A DNA stretch of 64,000 bases from the NCBI GenBank assembly GCA_002159075.1, contig LZRT01000019.1, positions 1 through 64,000 on the forward strand. The letters run 5' to 3'. The notes below the pieces were generated by a model that did no database searches, was not told the DNA's origin, and was given only the letters and a program-made list of their open reading frames with translations. Both the position numbers and the translations under genes were made by a program. This DNA is from Bacillus thermozeamaize (lineage in GTDB: Bacteria; Bacillota; Bacilli; ZCTH02-B2). Shown here in pieces: positions 16,045 through 25,283 of this stretch; the stretch's first letter is position 1; each line of letters starts with the position of its first letter.

Positions 16045-16751
16045 CTTTTTCTCACCACCATGAGCGTCAAATACTCCAGTTCCAATCCGTCCAATCGGTC
16101 CACATCCCAAATGACCTCTTCGTCTGAGGTCACTTTGGTCACCACGGAAGCATGGCGGCGCAGGCCAAGTTCATCCAGCACAGAAAGGAGCAGGTCCAGC
16201 ACTTTGGCTACTTTCAAGAAAACCACGCAATCGTTCTCCTCCAGCACTTTGCGCATCGCTTCCCGGTCATGTGTGGCAGGGACGATGGCCACCCGCTCAT
16301 CCCCATCGGCCAAATCGATCCCCAACCGTGCGGCGGCGCCATGGATGGAGGAGACGCCAGGCACCACTTCGATTTTCACCTCAGGGTGCCGTTCTTGCAT
16401 CAGCCGTTTCATATGAATGAACGTGCTGTACAGCAGGGGATCCCCTTCGGTGACAAAAGCCACGTCTTGCCCCCGCTCGAGATATTCCCACAGAGTGGCT
16501 GTCGTGTTGTTCCACTCCCGTTCCAGGATGTTCGGGTCTTTGGTCATGGGAAAGACCAGGCCCACCAGCTCCTTTTCGCCGGCCGGAATAAAGGCTTCCG
16601 CAATCCGGTGGGCGTAGCTTTTGCTTCCTCTTCTTTTTTGCGGATAGGCGATCACGGGCACCTGCTGCAAAATGCGAAAAGCTTTGACGGTAATCAGCTC
16701 CGGGTCGCCCGGCCCCACCCCGACGCCATACAACGTCCCCGCCTTGTTCAT
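16041..16751 (-). CDS. cbiL: cobalt-precorrin-2 C20-methyltransferase
   Basis: CbiL methylates C20 of (cobalt-)precorrin-2. The 236-residue protein shows [31 protein letters not shown] and [20 protein letters not shown], then [20 protein letters not shown]. The ATG at 16751 overlaps the cbiET stop as ATGA. Confidence 0.93.
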   Translation of the reverse strand: MNKAGTLYGVGVGPGDPELITVKAFRILQQVPVIAYPQKRRGSKSYAHRIAEAFIPAGEKELVGLVFPMTKDPNILEREWNNTTATLWEYLERGQDVAFVTEGDPLLYSTFIHMKRLMQERHPEVKIEVVPGVSSIHGAAARLGIDLADGDERVAIVPATHDREAMRKVLEENDCVVFLKVAKVLDLLLSVLDELGLRRHASVVTKVTSDEEVIWDVDRLDGLELEYLTLMVVRKR

Positions 16752-17962
16752 GGCTTGTCGCTCCCTTCCCTGAAAGCCCGGAGAATAAACACTGGATTCA
16801 GGGCTTCAAATCGGTTCATGTTCAGGATGGGTTTACTCCTGGACACTTGCACCTGTGTCACTTGGGTGGCAAAACCCAGTGCCTGAAAGACGGACAAGGC
16901 TTGGGACAAGGTTTCAACGGTGGCGGCATTCAGCACGATTGTGCCGCCGGGTTTGAGGCGGCCGGCACAGGCGTGCAGTAAAGCGTCCAAACGACCACCC
17001 GTCCCCCCGATAAAAATGGCGTCGGGATCGGGAAAATCCTCCAACCCTTCGGGTGCCTTGCCGTGTTTCAACACAAAATCGGTCCGGAAGGTCAACATGT
17101 TGCGCCGGCACAATTCCAGATCGCCTTCATTTTTTTCAATGGCATAGACGGTACCTTCACGGGCCAGCCGTGCCGCCTCAATGGCCACCGATCCCGTACA
17201 GGTGCCAATGTCCCATACCACACTGTCCGGCCTTAAAGCCAATTGGGCCAAGCTGAGCACACGCACTTCCTTCTTTGTGATCAGGCCTTTATCCGGTTTG
17301 CGCTGGGCGAACGCCTCATCATCGATGCCCAGAGGCCATTGGGGGGAAGGACCGACGCGTTTTAAAACCACAATATTGAGGGGAGAAAACGTTTGCGCCA
17401 TCATCTCGTCCAAGGTGTACCAGCCTGTGCGTTCCTGTTCGCCACCCAAGTTTTCCGCGACAAACGCTTTGTACTCGGTCATGCCGAACTTTTTGAGATA
17501 GGCGGCAATCGCCTGCGGACTGTTGGTCTCATCGGTCAGCAACACCACTTTGTGGCGTCCGTCAATCCGCTGGGCCAGGCCGGTCAACGGACGGCCGTGC
17601 ACACTGTGAATGTAAGCATCGTGCCAGCTTTCGCCCATGCGGGCAAAAGCCAGTTGCAACGAGCTGAGGTTGGGATACACTTCAACGGGCATGTGTTTGG
17701 CCAGATAGCCCCCGATGCCGTAAAACAAAGGATCTCCGGAGGCCAATACCACCGTGGGACGGGTTTCTTCTTTCAAACGCTGGACCACGTCTTTCAAACT
17801 GCCGGCCATCTCCACTTTTTCCCCTTGGTAGTCTGGAAAAAACGCCAAATGCCGCTTTCCCCCCACCAGGACCTGGCTCTCTTCAATCCAGCGTTCATAT
17901 TGGGGAAGCAAACTTCGCCGCCCGTCATCCCCGATGCCGATCACCTTAATGGCGTCTGTCAT
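16748..17962 (-). CDS. cbiET: fused precorrin-6Y C5,15-methyltransferase/decarboxylase
   Basis: CbiE (C5 methylation) and CbiT (C15 methylation and C12 acetate decarboxylation) are fused in one 404-residue chain. The CbiE part, residues 1-205, has [20 protein letters not shown] and [20 protein letters not shown]. The CbiT part begins near 215 with [20 protein letters not shown] and has a class I SAM-binding motif [20 protein letters not shown] and [20 protein letters not shown]. The ATG at 17962 overlaps the cbiD end by 17 bases. The fusion matches the Bacillus-type operon. Confidence 0.94.
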   Translation of the reverse strand: MTDAIKVIGIGDDGRRSLLPQYERWIEESQVLVGGKRHLAFFPDYQGEKVEMAGSLKDVVQRLKEETRPTVVLASGDPLFYGIGGYLAKHMPVEVYPNLSSLQLAFARMGESWHDAYIHSVHGRPLTGLAQRIDGRHKVVLLTDETNSPQAIAAYLKKFGMTEYKAFVAENLGGEQERTGWYTLDEMMAQTFSPLNIVVLKRVGPSPQWPLGIDDEAFAQRKPDKGLITKKEVRVLSLAQLALRPDSVVWDIGTCTGSVAIEAARLAREGTVYAIEKNEGDLELCRRNMLTFRTDFVLKHGKAPEGLEDFPDPDAIFIGGTGGRLDALLHACAGRLKPGGTIVLNAATVETLSQALSVFQALGFATQVTQVQVSRSKPILNMNRFEALNPVFILRAFREGSDKP

Positions 17963-19037
17963 CGATAACCGCCCTTCCCAGCAAAACCCCTTTAAAGGAA
18001 AAAATGACCGTTTCCAACGCAATCCCTCCGTCAACCTCTTTCAATCCGGCACGGCAGCAAGCCTGGCACAGCTTTTCAAAAAAGCGGGAATACCCCTGTT
18101 CATGCATCAGGTCGCCCACTTCCGCTGCCGTATTCGCCTGTCTCACCGTTTCCACCACCTCGGGCGGGGCTCCACTTTCTTCCGCCAGTCCGGCCAAAAA
18201 ATTGAAGTCAACCGGGGCGCTTTTGGAGTGGACCATCATCACGCCCTGGGCGATTTTGGAAAATTTCCCCATCATTCCCACCAAGGAGACACGCCCAATC
18301 CCTTGCCCTTTGCATTGCTTCAGGGCAAAACCGACAAAGTCCCCCATTTCGATAAACGCCTCTTCAGGCAGATCCGGATATAACCCCATGGCGTGCTTTT
18401 CACTGCGCCCTCCCGTGGATAACACCAAATGATCACATCCGTTGGCGCGGGCCACTCGAATGGCCTGGGCCACGCTGGCCCTGTATGCGGCTGTGGAAAA
18501 GGGAACCACAATGCCCCGCGTCCCTAAAATGGAAATGCCGCCGATGATCCCCAGGCGGGGATTCAAGGTTTTTTCGGCGATTTTTTCCCCTTCAGGAACC
18601 GAAACCACCACTTTGACCCCCCGGGAGACGCCGTGTTGCTCCAACACCTCCCGCACCGTGTCCAGGATCATTTTGCGGGGGACCGGATTAATGGCCGCCT
18701 CCCCCACCGGAACAGGCAAACCGGGTTTGGTTGCCCTGCCCACACCTGGACCGCCATCCAGCACAATCCCCGGCTCAGCCATCCAACTGATCGTCGCCTC
18801 AATCAAGGCCCCATGCGTCACATCCGGATCATCCCCGGCATCTTTAATCGTTCCGGCCGTCGCCTGCTGCGGAGAAAAGCGGCAGTGGGCTAGCTGAAAC
18901 GTGGCCTCTTGGCCGATGGGCAGCCGAATCGTCACTTCCTGTGGACATTGTTGGGTCAACAAAGCGGTCAAAGCGGCCTTGGCCGCCGCCGTGGCACACG
19001 CTCCGGTGGTATAGCCGTGGCGCAACTTTTTTTCCAA
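17946..19037 (-). CDS. cbiD: cobalt-precorrin-5B C1-methyltransferase
   Basis: CbiD methylates C1 in the anaerobic pathway. The 363-residue protein has [20 protein letters not shown] at the N-terminus, [56 protein letters not shown] and [20 protein letters not shown]. The start is not an ATG: TTG at 19037 (or TTG at 19046), preceded by AGGTGG, both overlapping the end of cbiC. Confidence 0.92.
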   Translation of the reverse strand: MEKKLRHGYTTGACATAAAKAALTALLTQQCPQEVTIRLPIGQEATFQLAHCRFSPQQATAGTIKDAGDDPDVTHGALIEATISWMAEPGIVLDGGPGVGRATKPGLPVPVGEAAINPVPRKMILDTVREVLEQHGVSRGVKVVVSVPEGEKIAEKTLNPRLGIIGGISILGTRGIVVPFSTAAYRASVAQAIRVARANGCDHLVLSTGGRSEKHAMGLYPDLPEEAFIEMGDFVGFALKQCKGQGIGRVSLVGMMGKFSKIAQGVMMVHSKSAPVDFNFLAGLAEESGAPPEVVETVRQANTAAEVGDLMHEQGYSRFFEKLCQACCRAGLKEVDGGIALETVIFSFKGVLLGRAVIDDRRH

Positions 19038-19038
19038 G

Positions 19039-19692
19039 TTACTCAACCACCTGTTCGGCCAAGAGGGACAAGGCATTCACAGCCGCCACCGTGACCGTGC
19101 TGCCCCCCTTGCGGCCGATGTTGGTGATGTAGGGAATGTCCAGTCGGGCCAGCTCGGCTTTCGACTCCGCCGCCGACACAAACCCGACAGGCAGGCCGAT
19201 AATCAGTCCCGGTTTGGCCTCTCCCGCTTTGACCAGCCGGATCAATTCCAACAGCGCCGTGGGCGCATTGCCGATGGCAAAGATGCCGCCTTCTGCCTCT
19301 TTCACCGCTTTGCGCATGGCCATGATGGCCCGGGTGACATTGTGCCGCTTGGCTTCCTCAGCCACATCGAGATCGGAAATGTAGACACGGACGCTGCTGC
19401 CGAATTTCTCCAAACGGGGCTTATGAATCCCCACCTGGACCATCTGCACATCGGCCACCACCGGCCGGCCCTGGCGGATGGCCCGCACCCCGGCTTCCAC
19501 AGCCCGGGGATGAAAGACGATGCTTTTGCCCAGCTCAAAATCGGCCGAGGCATGGACAATGCGCTGTACAACGGCAAATTCGGCTTCCGAATAGGCATGC
19601 TCCCCAAACTCTTCCCGGATGATCGCAAAACTTTTCCTTTCGATTTCCTGCGGTTGCAAAGTGATCGGTTGAAAACCGCTTGAAAATTCCAC
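19039..19692 (-). CDS. cbiC: cobalt-precorrin-8 methylmutase
   Basis: CbiC moves a methyl group from C11 to C12 to give cobyrinate. The 217-residue protein includes IVHASADFELGKSIVFHP (with the catalytic His), VVADVQMVQVGI, FAIGNAPTALLELIRLVKAG and GLPVGFVSAAESKAEL, ending ITNIGRKGGSTVTVAAVNAL. I chose the GTG at 19692, ten bases after GGGAGG; the open frame extends farther without a better site. Confidence 0.92.
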   Translation of the reverse strand: MEFSSGFQPITLQPQEIERKSFAIIREEFGEHAYSEAEFAVVQRIVHASADFELGKSIVFHPRAVEAGVRAIRQGRPVVADVQMVQVGIHKPRLEKFGSSVRVYISDLDVAEEAKRHNVTRAIMAMRKAVKEAEGGIFAIGNAPTALLELIRLVKAGEAKPGLIIGLPVGFVSAAESKAELARLDIPYITNIGRKGGSTVTVAAVNALSLLAEQVVE

Positions 19693-19771
19693 GTTCCGCC
19701 AACCTCCCAAATGATTGACTGCTTTCCATGCGCAGCGCGCGAACATTCCTCAGGCGCCGCCTGATCAGCGT

Positions 19772-20551
19772 TCACGCCTCAACCGGCCGGACAGCGAACC
19801 GATTCAGGTGACGCAACACTTCCCCGTATGTGTGATAACACACCCCGTAGTCCACCTTGGGGCGTCTGATCATGATCACCTCGATCCCCTTTTCAAGGGC
19901 CGCCTCCACCTTTTCATCCACCGCTCCCTCCTTGCCGCTTTCTTTCGTGACCATCACATTCACACCGTAATGGTCATACAAGGCTTTGTTCAACTCTTTG
20001 GAAAAGGGCCCCTGCATGGCCACGATGTGACGCTGGTCGATGCCCAGCTGTTCACATTTTTCCATATTTTCCTTGCGGGGAAGCAATCGGACCACCAGCG
20101 TCACCTCCGGGATCCCCAACAGCCGGCGGGCAAAAATATCCACGGTTTTGCTCCCGGTGGTGAGCATGATGACGCCCTTTTTTTGCGCGGCAATTTCCGC
20201 GGCTTGTTCGTAATCATCCACCCAGACAATGCGGGAATGCTCAAAGCGTTGTTGCTCCCGCTCATAACGAATATAGGGAACGCCGGCCATTTTCGCCGCC
20301 TGGACCGCATTTTGCGAGGCTTGATCGGCATAGGGATGACTGCCGTCCACAACCACCCGGCAGCCGTGGGCTTTCATCACGTTGACCATCTCTTCCGCCG
20401 TCAGGCGACCGACATGCACCTCAAGCCCCGCTTCATGCAGCCTTTTGGCAGCATGTTCGGTCACCACCGAAGTCAGGACCCGGTACCCTGCCGCCTGGAT
20501 GGCCAAGGCCAATTCCCGTGCGTCGCTCGTGCCGGCAAGCATGAAAATCAA
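19772..20551 (-). CDS. cbiJ: cobalt-precorrin-6A reductase
   Basis: CbiJ reduces precorrin-6A to the 6B form, using NAD(P)H. The 259-residue protein has LIFMLAGTSDARELALAIQA, VVVDGSHPYADQASQNAVQA, IRYEREQQRFE, TTGSKTVDIFARRLLGIPEV and VTKESGKEGAVDEKVEAALE, all typical of CbiJ/CobK. The start appears to be TTG at 20551, nine bases after AAAGGAG; an upstream TTG at 20572 precedes that site and is less likely. Confidence 0.91.
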   Translation of the reverse strand: MIFMLAGTSDARELALAIQAAGYRVLTSVVTEHAAKRLHEAGLEVHVGRLTAEEMVNVMKAHGCRVVVDGSHPYADQASQNAVQAAKMAGVPYIRYEREQQRFEHSRIVWVDDYEQAAEIAAQKKGVIMLTTGSKTVDIFARRLLGIPEVTLVVRLLPRKENMEKCEQLGIDQRHIVAMQGPFSKELNKALYDHYGVNVMVTKESGKEGAVDEKVEAALEKGIEVIMIRRPKVDYGVCYHTYGEVLRHLNRFAVRPVEA

Positions 20552-20611
20552 GCGCCATCGCTCCTTTCCCAAACAAGTGCCTGCCCGTGGCAGATGTCGC
20601 CTGCCACCGCT

Positions 20612-21490
20612 TCAACTTTGCGCGTGTTGATGGTGGTGGTGATGATGACCCAAATGTTCCAAGGCATAAAGACGATACTGACAATGATCGCAGTTCATTC
20701 GCGCCTGACCTGCGAATGCCTCCTGCACCCGGTCCAGTACAATGGACCGCAATTGTTCATGATCCCCAAAGGAGGGAACCAAACGAATCTGGCAATCAGG
20801 ATGCCGTTCGCGAAAACGCTCAACCGCCCGGGCCATGCGCTTCATGAGCACGCCGGTAAAGAGAAAATAGGGAAGCACCGCTACCCGTTCGGCGCCAAGC
20901 TGCACGCAGCGCTCAAGGCCCTCCTCCAACAAGGGCTCCGTCACGCCCATAAATGCCGTCTCTACCCACTTCACATTCACCTTTTCCCACAGCAGACGGG
21001 CCAGCTTGTACAGTTCACTGTTGGCATCCGGATCGGAACTTCCCCGGCCCACGACAAGGACGACGGTCTTTTGGGCCATGCCGCTGTCTGCTTCTTCCGT
21101 CAGCCCAAAACCGCTTTCCGCCAGTCTGGACAGCAAGACATCCACGATGTGCGGATGCTGGCCCAGCGGCCGCCCATAATGAAAGGTGACCTCAGGATAC
21201 TTGCGGCGGGCTTCATCCAGTTCATGGGGAATCTGCAGCTTCGCATGGCCGGCCGGCAGCAACAGGACGGGGATCAACGCGATTTCTTGCGCGCCGTCCG
21301 CCACACATTGCGCGATGCCCTCCGTCATGGTCGGGGAGGCAAACTCCAAATAACAGTGGCGAACGAGATATTCCCCTAAAGCGGGCTTAAGCTTGTCCGC
21401 AAACACGGCCACTTCCCGGTTGCCTTCGGGATCTTTGCTGCCATGTCCGACCAACAGGACCGCTTTGCGTCTTTCTTCCAACCGGTTCAT
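20612..21490 (-). CDS. cbiX: sirohydrochlorin cobaltochelatase with His-rich tail
   Basis: CbiX inserts cobalt into sirohydrochlorin. Two chelatase repeats are visible: AVLLVGHGSKDPEGNREVAV with ALIPVLLLPAGHAKLQIPHE, and VVLVVGRGSSDPDANSELYK with VAVLPYFLFTGVLMKRMARA. His in GHGS and in PAGHAK are expected metal ligands. The C-terminus carries an MxCxxC motif (MNCDHC), linked in B. megaterium CbiX to a 4Fe-4S cluster, and ends in a run of six His. Total 292 residues. The ATG at 21490 has GGAGGGG six bases upstream. Confidence 0.93.
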   Translation of the reverse strand: MNRLEERRKAVLLVGHGSKDPEGNREVAVFADKLKPALGEYLVRHCYLEFASPTMTEGIAQCVADGAQEIALIPVLLLPAGHAKLQIPHELDEARRKYPEVTFHYGRPLGQHPHIVDVLLSRLAESGFGLTEEADSGMAQKTVVLVVGRGSSDPDANSELYKLARLLWEKVNVKWVETAFMGVTEPLLEEGLERCVQLGAERVAVLPYFLFTGVLMKRMARAVERFRERHPDCQIRLVPSFGDHEQLRSIVLDRVQEAFAGQARMNCDHCQYRLYALEHLGHHHHHHQHAQS

Positions 21491-21512
21491 CCGGTTCCCC
21501 TCCTTAAGTTTT

Positions 21513-23201
21513 TTAATCGCCGCAAGCCACCGTATCAACCGTGATTGGCGGCCACACATCTTGATATTGAAAGCCCTCAATTTCTTTGACCCGCTTGAAA
21601 AACTTATGGAAGCGCTCATTGGGATGTCCTTCTTCAGCATAGAAACGGACGATGCGCTCAATCAGGCCAACCAGCTCTTCAGGGGGGATGCCCTCCGCCA
21701 CAGGCTGTCCCGGATGGGCTGTGCGGCCGATGTTCTTTCCGCCTAAAAACAGGTCGAAACGCCCTTTGCGGTAAACAATGCCGATGTCATCGTTCACCGC
21801 GCCGTAGCAGGCCATGCCGCATCCGTTGAACCCGATTTTTAAGGTTTTGGGGACCGACAAGCCTCCCAGACATTTGTGCAGCTCTTCCGCATAGGGAATG
21901 GCGTCAAATTTTTCTCCGTCGCAAAAGTCGCAGGCTTTGATCTGCACCACATTCCCCACCGGTTCCACCAACAAACCGACATTTTTTAATTGGTTGACCA
22001 CCTGCTCCGGATCGCTGGTGGGAATTTCCACCAGCAGCTGGTGGTGGCGGCTGTAACGGATCGATCCTTTGTCGCCAACCAGCTCAGCCAACTTTTGCAA
22101 TTGTTCAGGCTTGAATTGCTTATTGGCCAGGCCAGGGCTGACCGCTGCCTCCAAAATCTCCTCTACCTGACCGTTAAAGGGACCTAGGGAAAAAGCGACG
22201 GTCCCTCGCGGTGAAGCGGCGGCCGCTTCCCGCCGGGCATCCAGTCTTTGCCAAGCTTCCATGGCCCACTGGTAAGGCGTCTTCTCCGGTGCTGCTTCCG
22301 TTGCTTGCTTTTCTGTCCCCTTTGTTTCGGGAACGGCAGCTGGTGGATGTTTTTCCTCGGCCTGCAAGGCCCACGGCTCCGCTTCCGGACGCAGCCGCTC
22401 CCGAGGAGCCAGCGGCTGTTTTTCCCGGTCCAGCGTGTATTTGCGCTGATAGCCCCGCGGTGTGATCATTTTGCCGTCGTAGACAAAGGTGGTGGAATTG
22501 CCGATTATCACCGTCGTCAGCATGCCAATCTCGTGCTCCAGCATCTCCTTCAATGTGGTCAGCACCACCTGTTGCCGCTTACGATAGGCGCTTTTGACCA
22601 AGCCCACCGGCGTGTCCGGCGACCGATGGGCCAGCAAAATCCGCTGGGCTTCCACGATTTGGCGGGTCCGTCGTCCGCTTTTGGGATTGTACAAAGCAAT
22701 GACAAAATCAGCCATGGCCGCCGCTTCAATCCGCTTTTTGATCAATTCCCACGGGGTCAAATGGTCACTGAGGCTGATGGTGCAGGCATCGTGCATCACC
22801 GGGGCCCCCAACAGGGAAGCACAAGAATGAATGGCCGATATGCCCGGAATGATCTCCACCTGGACCCCCGTCTCTTCCCGCCATCCTTTGGCCATCAGCA
22901 CTTCATACACCAGTCCGGCCATGCCGTACAAACCGGCGTCACCGCTGGAGATGACCGCCACCTTTTTCCCTTCTTCCGCTCTTTTAACGGCGGATTGGGC
23001 CCGGGACACTTCCTCGGTCATGCCGGTTCGGATAATTTCCTGACCCTTGAGAAACGGACGGATCAATTCCACATACGTTTTATACCCGACGATCACGTCG
23101 CTTTCTTCCAAAGCTTCCTTGGCCCTGTACGTCATGTGCTTGACATCTCCCGGGCCGAATCCCACAACCATGATTTTGCCCGACATCGCACGTCCCTTCA
23201 T
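21513..23201 (-). CDS. cbiH60: cobalt-factor III C17-methyltransferase fused to an Fe-S reductase domain (CbiH60 type)
   Basis: The N-terminal 245 residues are a CbiH/CobJ ring-contraction methyltransferase: KIMVVGFGPGDVKHMTYRAK, VAVISSGDAGLYGMAGLVYE and GISAIHSCASLLGAPVMHDA. A Pro/Glu/Ala-rich linker follows (about 255-330). The rest is a nitrite/sulfite-reductase-like domain with ACDFCDGEK and GFNGCGMACYGAV, whose Cys residues can bind a 4Fe-4S cluster. B. megaterium CbiH60 has this architecture. Starts at 23201 (after GGGAGGGG) and 23186 (after AAGGGA) are both good; I use the first. This is the first full-size gene of the operon, behind two B12 riboswitches. Confidence 0.92.
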   Translation of the reverse strand: MKGRAMSGKIMVVGFGPGDVKHMTYRAKEALEESDVIVGYKTYVELIRPFLKGQEIIRTGMTEEVSRAQSAVKRAEEGKKVAVISSGDAGLYGMAGLVYEVLMAKGWREETGVQVEIIPGISAIHSCASLLGAPVMHDACTISLSDHLTPWELIKKRIEAAAMADFVIALYNPKSGRRTRQIVEAQRILLAHRSPDTPVGLVKSAYRKRQQVVLTTLKEMLEHEIGMLTTVIIGNSTTFVYDGKMITPRGYQRKYTLDREKQPLAPRERLRPEAEPWALQAEEKHPPAAVPETKGTEKQATEAAPEKTPYQWAMEAWQRLDARREAAAASPRGTVAFSLGPFNGQVEEILEAAVSPGLANKQFKPEQLQKLAELVGDKGSIRYSRHHQLLVEIPTSDPEQVVNQLKNVGLLVEPVGNVVQIKACDFCDGEKFDAIPYAEELHKCLGGLSVPKTLKIGFNGCGMACYGAVNDDIGIVYRKGRFDLFLGGKNIGRTAHPGQPVAEGIPPEELVGLIERIVRFYAEEGHPNERFHKFFKRVKEIEGFQYQDVWPPITVDTVACGD

Positions 23202-23230
23202 GCCAAAAAACCCCTCCCATGAATGGTTAA

Positions 23231-23271
23231 GAAAACAAATAAAGACACCCTTCCCACGCGGAAAGGGTGCC
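23231..23271 (-). terminator. terminator between the B12 leader and cbiH60
   Basis: On the minus strand GGCACCCTTTCC pairs with GGGAAGGGTGTC around a short GCGT-type loop, with TTTATTTGTTTT following. It lies 170 bases beyond the nearest B12 box and 30 bases before cbiH60, after the 24-codon ORF. Confidence 0.8.
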
Positions 23272-23324
23272 GTTGAAAAGGAACGATTGAGTACGTTTTC
23301 CCTCACTTGGCCTGAGCATGTCCA

Positions 23325-23399
23325 TCACACGCGCATCGAAGTCCCCATCCATCTGGGACCCCACAACGCCTGCCGAAGCGCCAAGGCCTTATTCCCCAT
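23325..23399 (-). CDS. 24-codon small ORF behind cobalamin riboswitch 1
   Basis: The peptide begins MGNKALALRQALWGPRWM and ends GTSMRV. AGGAG lies five bases before its ATG. That ribosome site is inside a hairpin (CAACTTCCT / AGGA-G-AGTTG, 23400-23426) directly after the riboswitch aptamer, as expected for translational control. I do not recognise the peptide. In the B. megaterium operon, as I recall, an additional gene named cbiW precedes cbiH60; nothing of normal size does so here. It may be a leader peptide, a small protein or chance. Confidence 0.4.
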   Translation of the reverse strand: MGNKALALRQALWGPRWMGTSMRV

Positions 23400-23610
23400 C
23401 AACTCTCCTATCCTCGTAGGAAGTTGACCAACGCGGCAAAGGCAGGTCTCCTGACTCATGGTTCATCGATCCCCATCTTCCTTCCCAGGTGAAAAACCCA
23501 GTGGCTTCATGATGGTTCTCTCCCCAATCACAGTGGCGGGACCGTGCCGGATTCTCACCGGTCTTCCCTTTTAAGCCCATCGAACTGCCTGCGGGCACCT
23601 CTGCCGATCC
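23400..23610 (-). promoter_or_regulatory. cobalamin riboswitch 1 (proximal)
   Basis: The minus strand shows the conserved B12 box AGTCAGGAGACCTGCC (23441-23456) and upstream GGGAAGACCGGTGAGAATCC with CGGTCCCGCCACTGTGATTG. These are the core elements of the adenosylcobalamin aptamer. After the B12 box, a hairpin at 23400-23426 buries the ribosome site of a 24-codon ORF, and a terminator follows at 23231-23271. High cobalamin should lower expression of the operon. Confidence 0.93.
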
Positions 23611-23670
23611 TCTATTCAGTTGCAGGAAACCATATGACAGCCAATTTTCAACAAACAAGCAAAAAAGCCC

Positions 23671-23699
23671 CGGCCGGAGGGCCAGGGACTGTACATCCT
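23671..23699 (-). terminator. terminator between the two cobalamin riboswitches
   Basis: On the minus strand GTCCC and GGCC pair with GGCC and GGGGC (one bulged T, loop CTCC), followed by six T. It lies about 140 bases beyond the distal aptamer and may be its expression platform. Confidence 0.75.
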
Positions 23700-23840
23700 G
23701 TCAAAGCCAACGATCTGTTCACCCGGCGCGACCCCAACTTTAGGGCCGCTTCTCAAAACCGGAAGTTTAAAGCGGTGAACAGCATGAGCGCTTCGGATAC
23801 TTTCCCTTTATCCTTCCCACCGAAAGACAAAGCGACACAA

Positions 23841-24012
23841 GCTCTAAAAGCAGGTCTCCTGGCTCGCGCTTCATCTTACTCTTGCACCTTCCCGGTTGTC
23901 TGGCCGGTGGTTTGCTGCAATTTCATCCACGCTCACAGTAGCGGGGGCTGCATCGGATTTTCACCGATTTCCCTATTATCCCGAGCACGTTTACCCGGGC
24001 ACTTTTAGAGCA
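23841..24012 (-). promoter_or_regulatory. cobalamin riboswitch 2 (distal)
   Basis: A second complete aptamer: B12 box AGCCAGGAGACCTGC (23850-23864), GGGAAATCGGTGAAAATCCG, and GCCCCCGCTACTGTGAGC. A 10-base P1 helix closes it exactly (GCTCTAAAAG at 24003-24012 with CTTTTAGAGC at 23841-23850). It precedes riboswitch 1 on the same strand, so the operon transcript would pass two cobalamin sensors in series. TTGTCA-17-TTAAAA just upstream is a weak candidate promoter. Confidence 0.93.
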
Positions 24013-24071
24013 GGCGTATGGAATTTTCTTTAATTCATTTTTAACAAAAAGCGCCTTTGTCTGACAAGCTT

Positions 24072-24190
24072 TTATTTAATTGACACTCCACACGGCTTTA
24101 AGCCGTGGGATTCTCGGGAACAGCGACCCAACGGTCGCTTCTTGACCGAGCGATCCCCGTGTGTCCCACGGTTCAGTTGGCTATGCCAAC
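24072..24190 (-). ncRNA. candidate omega-RNA / right end of the TnpB element
   Basis: The 3' region after tnpB, ending with the right-end hairpin, corresponds to the guide-scaffold RNA that TnpB proteins use. The sequence directly beyond the right end (AATTAAATAAAAGC) would be the guide. Because tnpB is broken, this RNA is probably without a partner unless another TnpB acts in trans. Confidence 0.5.
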
Positions 24191-25283
24191 AGACGCAATC
24201 CTTCTTGCAGGATGTTCCTGCAGCATTGACATCCCTGTCGTGGTGAGCACCACACTCTGGGCATGTCCATGCTCTCAAGCCAAGGTTTTTCACTTCTTTG
24301 TTGCGAAATCCGCAACAAGAGCAAAGCTGGCTTGATGGAAATGTCCTGGCCACAAGCACGAGGCTTCGTCCGTACCAATTCACCTAGTATTTCAACATGG
24401 AACGGAACGTTGCCCAGGATGCATCAGAAATAGGCTTGGCCAGCCGGTGGTTCTTTTGCATATGCTGCACCTGCAGGTCCTCCAGGCAGATCACTTGGTT
24501 CTCGCGAATCAGCCTGGTCGACAGCTTGTGCAGAAAGTCCCTTCGGCAGTTGGACACTTTCTCATGCAGACAGGCTACTTTCAACCGGGCCTTCTCCCAT
24601 CGCCTGCCGCCTTGGGTTCGACGGGAAAGGATGCGTTGCCAGCGAATCAACCGCCTTTCGTGTTTGTACAGATGTTTCGGATTGGCAATGGATTCACCGG
24701 TGGAAAGGACGGCAAAGTCTTTCACCCCAAGGTCAATGCCCACTTTACTATCACAAGCGGGTAACGGTTGAATCTCCGTTTCCACCAACACCGAGACAAA
24801 GTACTTACCCGTCGGGTTCCGCCGGATGGTGGCGGAGATGATCCGGCCCTTGACCTCGCGGGACCTGGCAAACCTGACCCACCCCAGTTTCGGGAGACGA
24901 ATCCGGTTTCCTTGGATGGCGATGGTTCCCTTGTTGTTTTTGGATGTATAGGATTGCACCGGGTTCTTCCGGCTCTTAAAACGTGGGTAGCCCTTTTTCT
25001 CCCGAAAGAAACGTTTGAATGCGTCATCCAGATGCCGCAGTTCCGTCTGCAACGCCGTGGCATCCGGTTCCTTGAGCCAATCCAGCTCTCTCTTGAGACG
25101 GGTGAGCAAGGCGGAGCAGGCATTATACCCAAGCGTCTTTCCTTCCGCCTCGTATACTTCCTTCCGTCTGGCGAGGAAGTGATTGAAGACGTATCTGCAA
25201 CATCCGAACGTCTTATGGATGAGATCACGTTGCGTCCTGTTTGGGTAGATGCGAAACCGGTACGCCTTGTGCATTTGTTCCAC
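24181..25283 (-). pseudogene. tnpB: tnpB, broken by an in-frame amber codon and a late frameshift
   Basis: TnpB is an RNA-guided nuclease with a RuvC domain. Visible parts: N-terminal KAYRFRIYPNRTQRDLI, RuvC-I Asp in VGIDLGVKDFAVLS, RuvC-II Glu in QVICLEDLQV, zinc ribbon CSCCG..CPEC, and RuvC-III in HHDRDVNAA. An in-frame TAG at 24384-24386 follows FRSMLKY; the family has a sense codon before WYGRSL there. A single-base insertion after DVNAA moves the C-terminus ([11 protein letters not shown]) into another frame ending at 24181. The first fragment lacks the zinc ribbon and the last catalytic Asp, so it should be inactive as a nuclease. Confidence 0.85.

Noticed and set aside
19715-21379. 554-codon plus-strand frame across cbiJ and cbiX
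   Set aside because: The minus strand there encodes two complete cobalamin enzymes with motifs and ribosome sites; the plus frame is His/Gln/Arg-rich shadow sequence.
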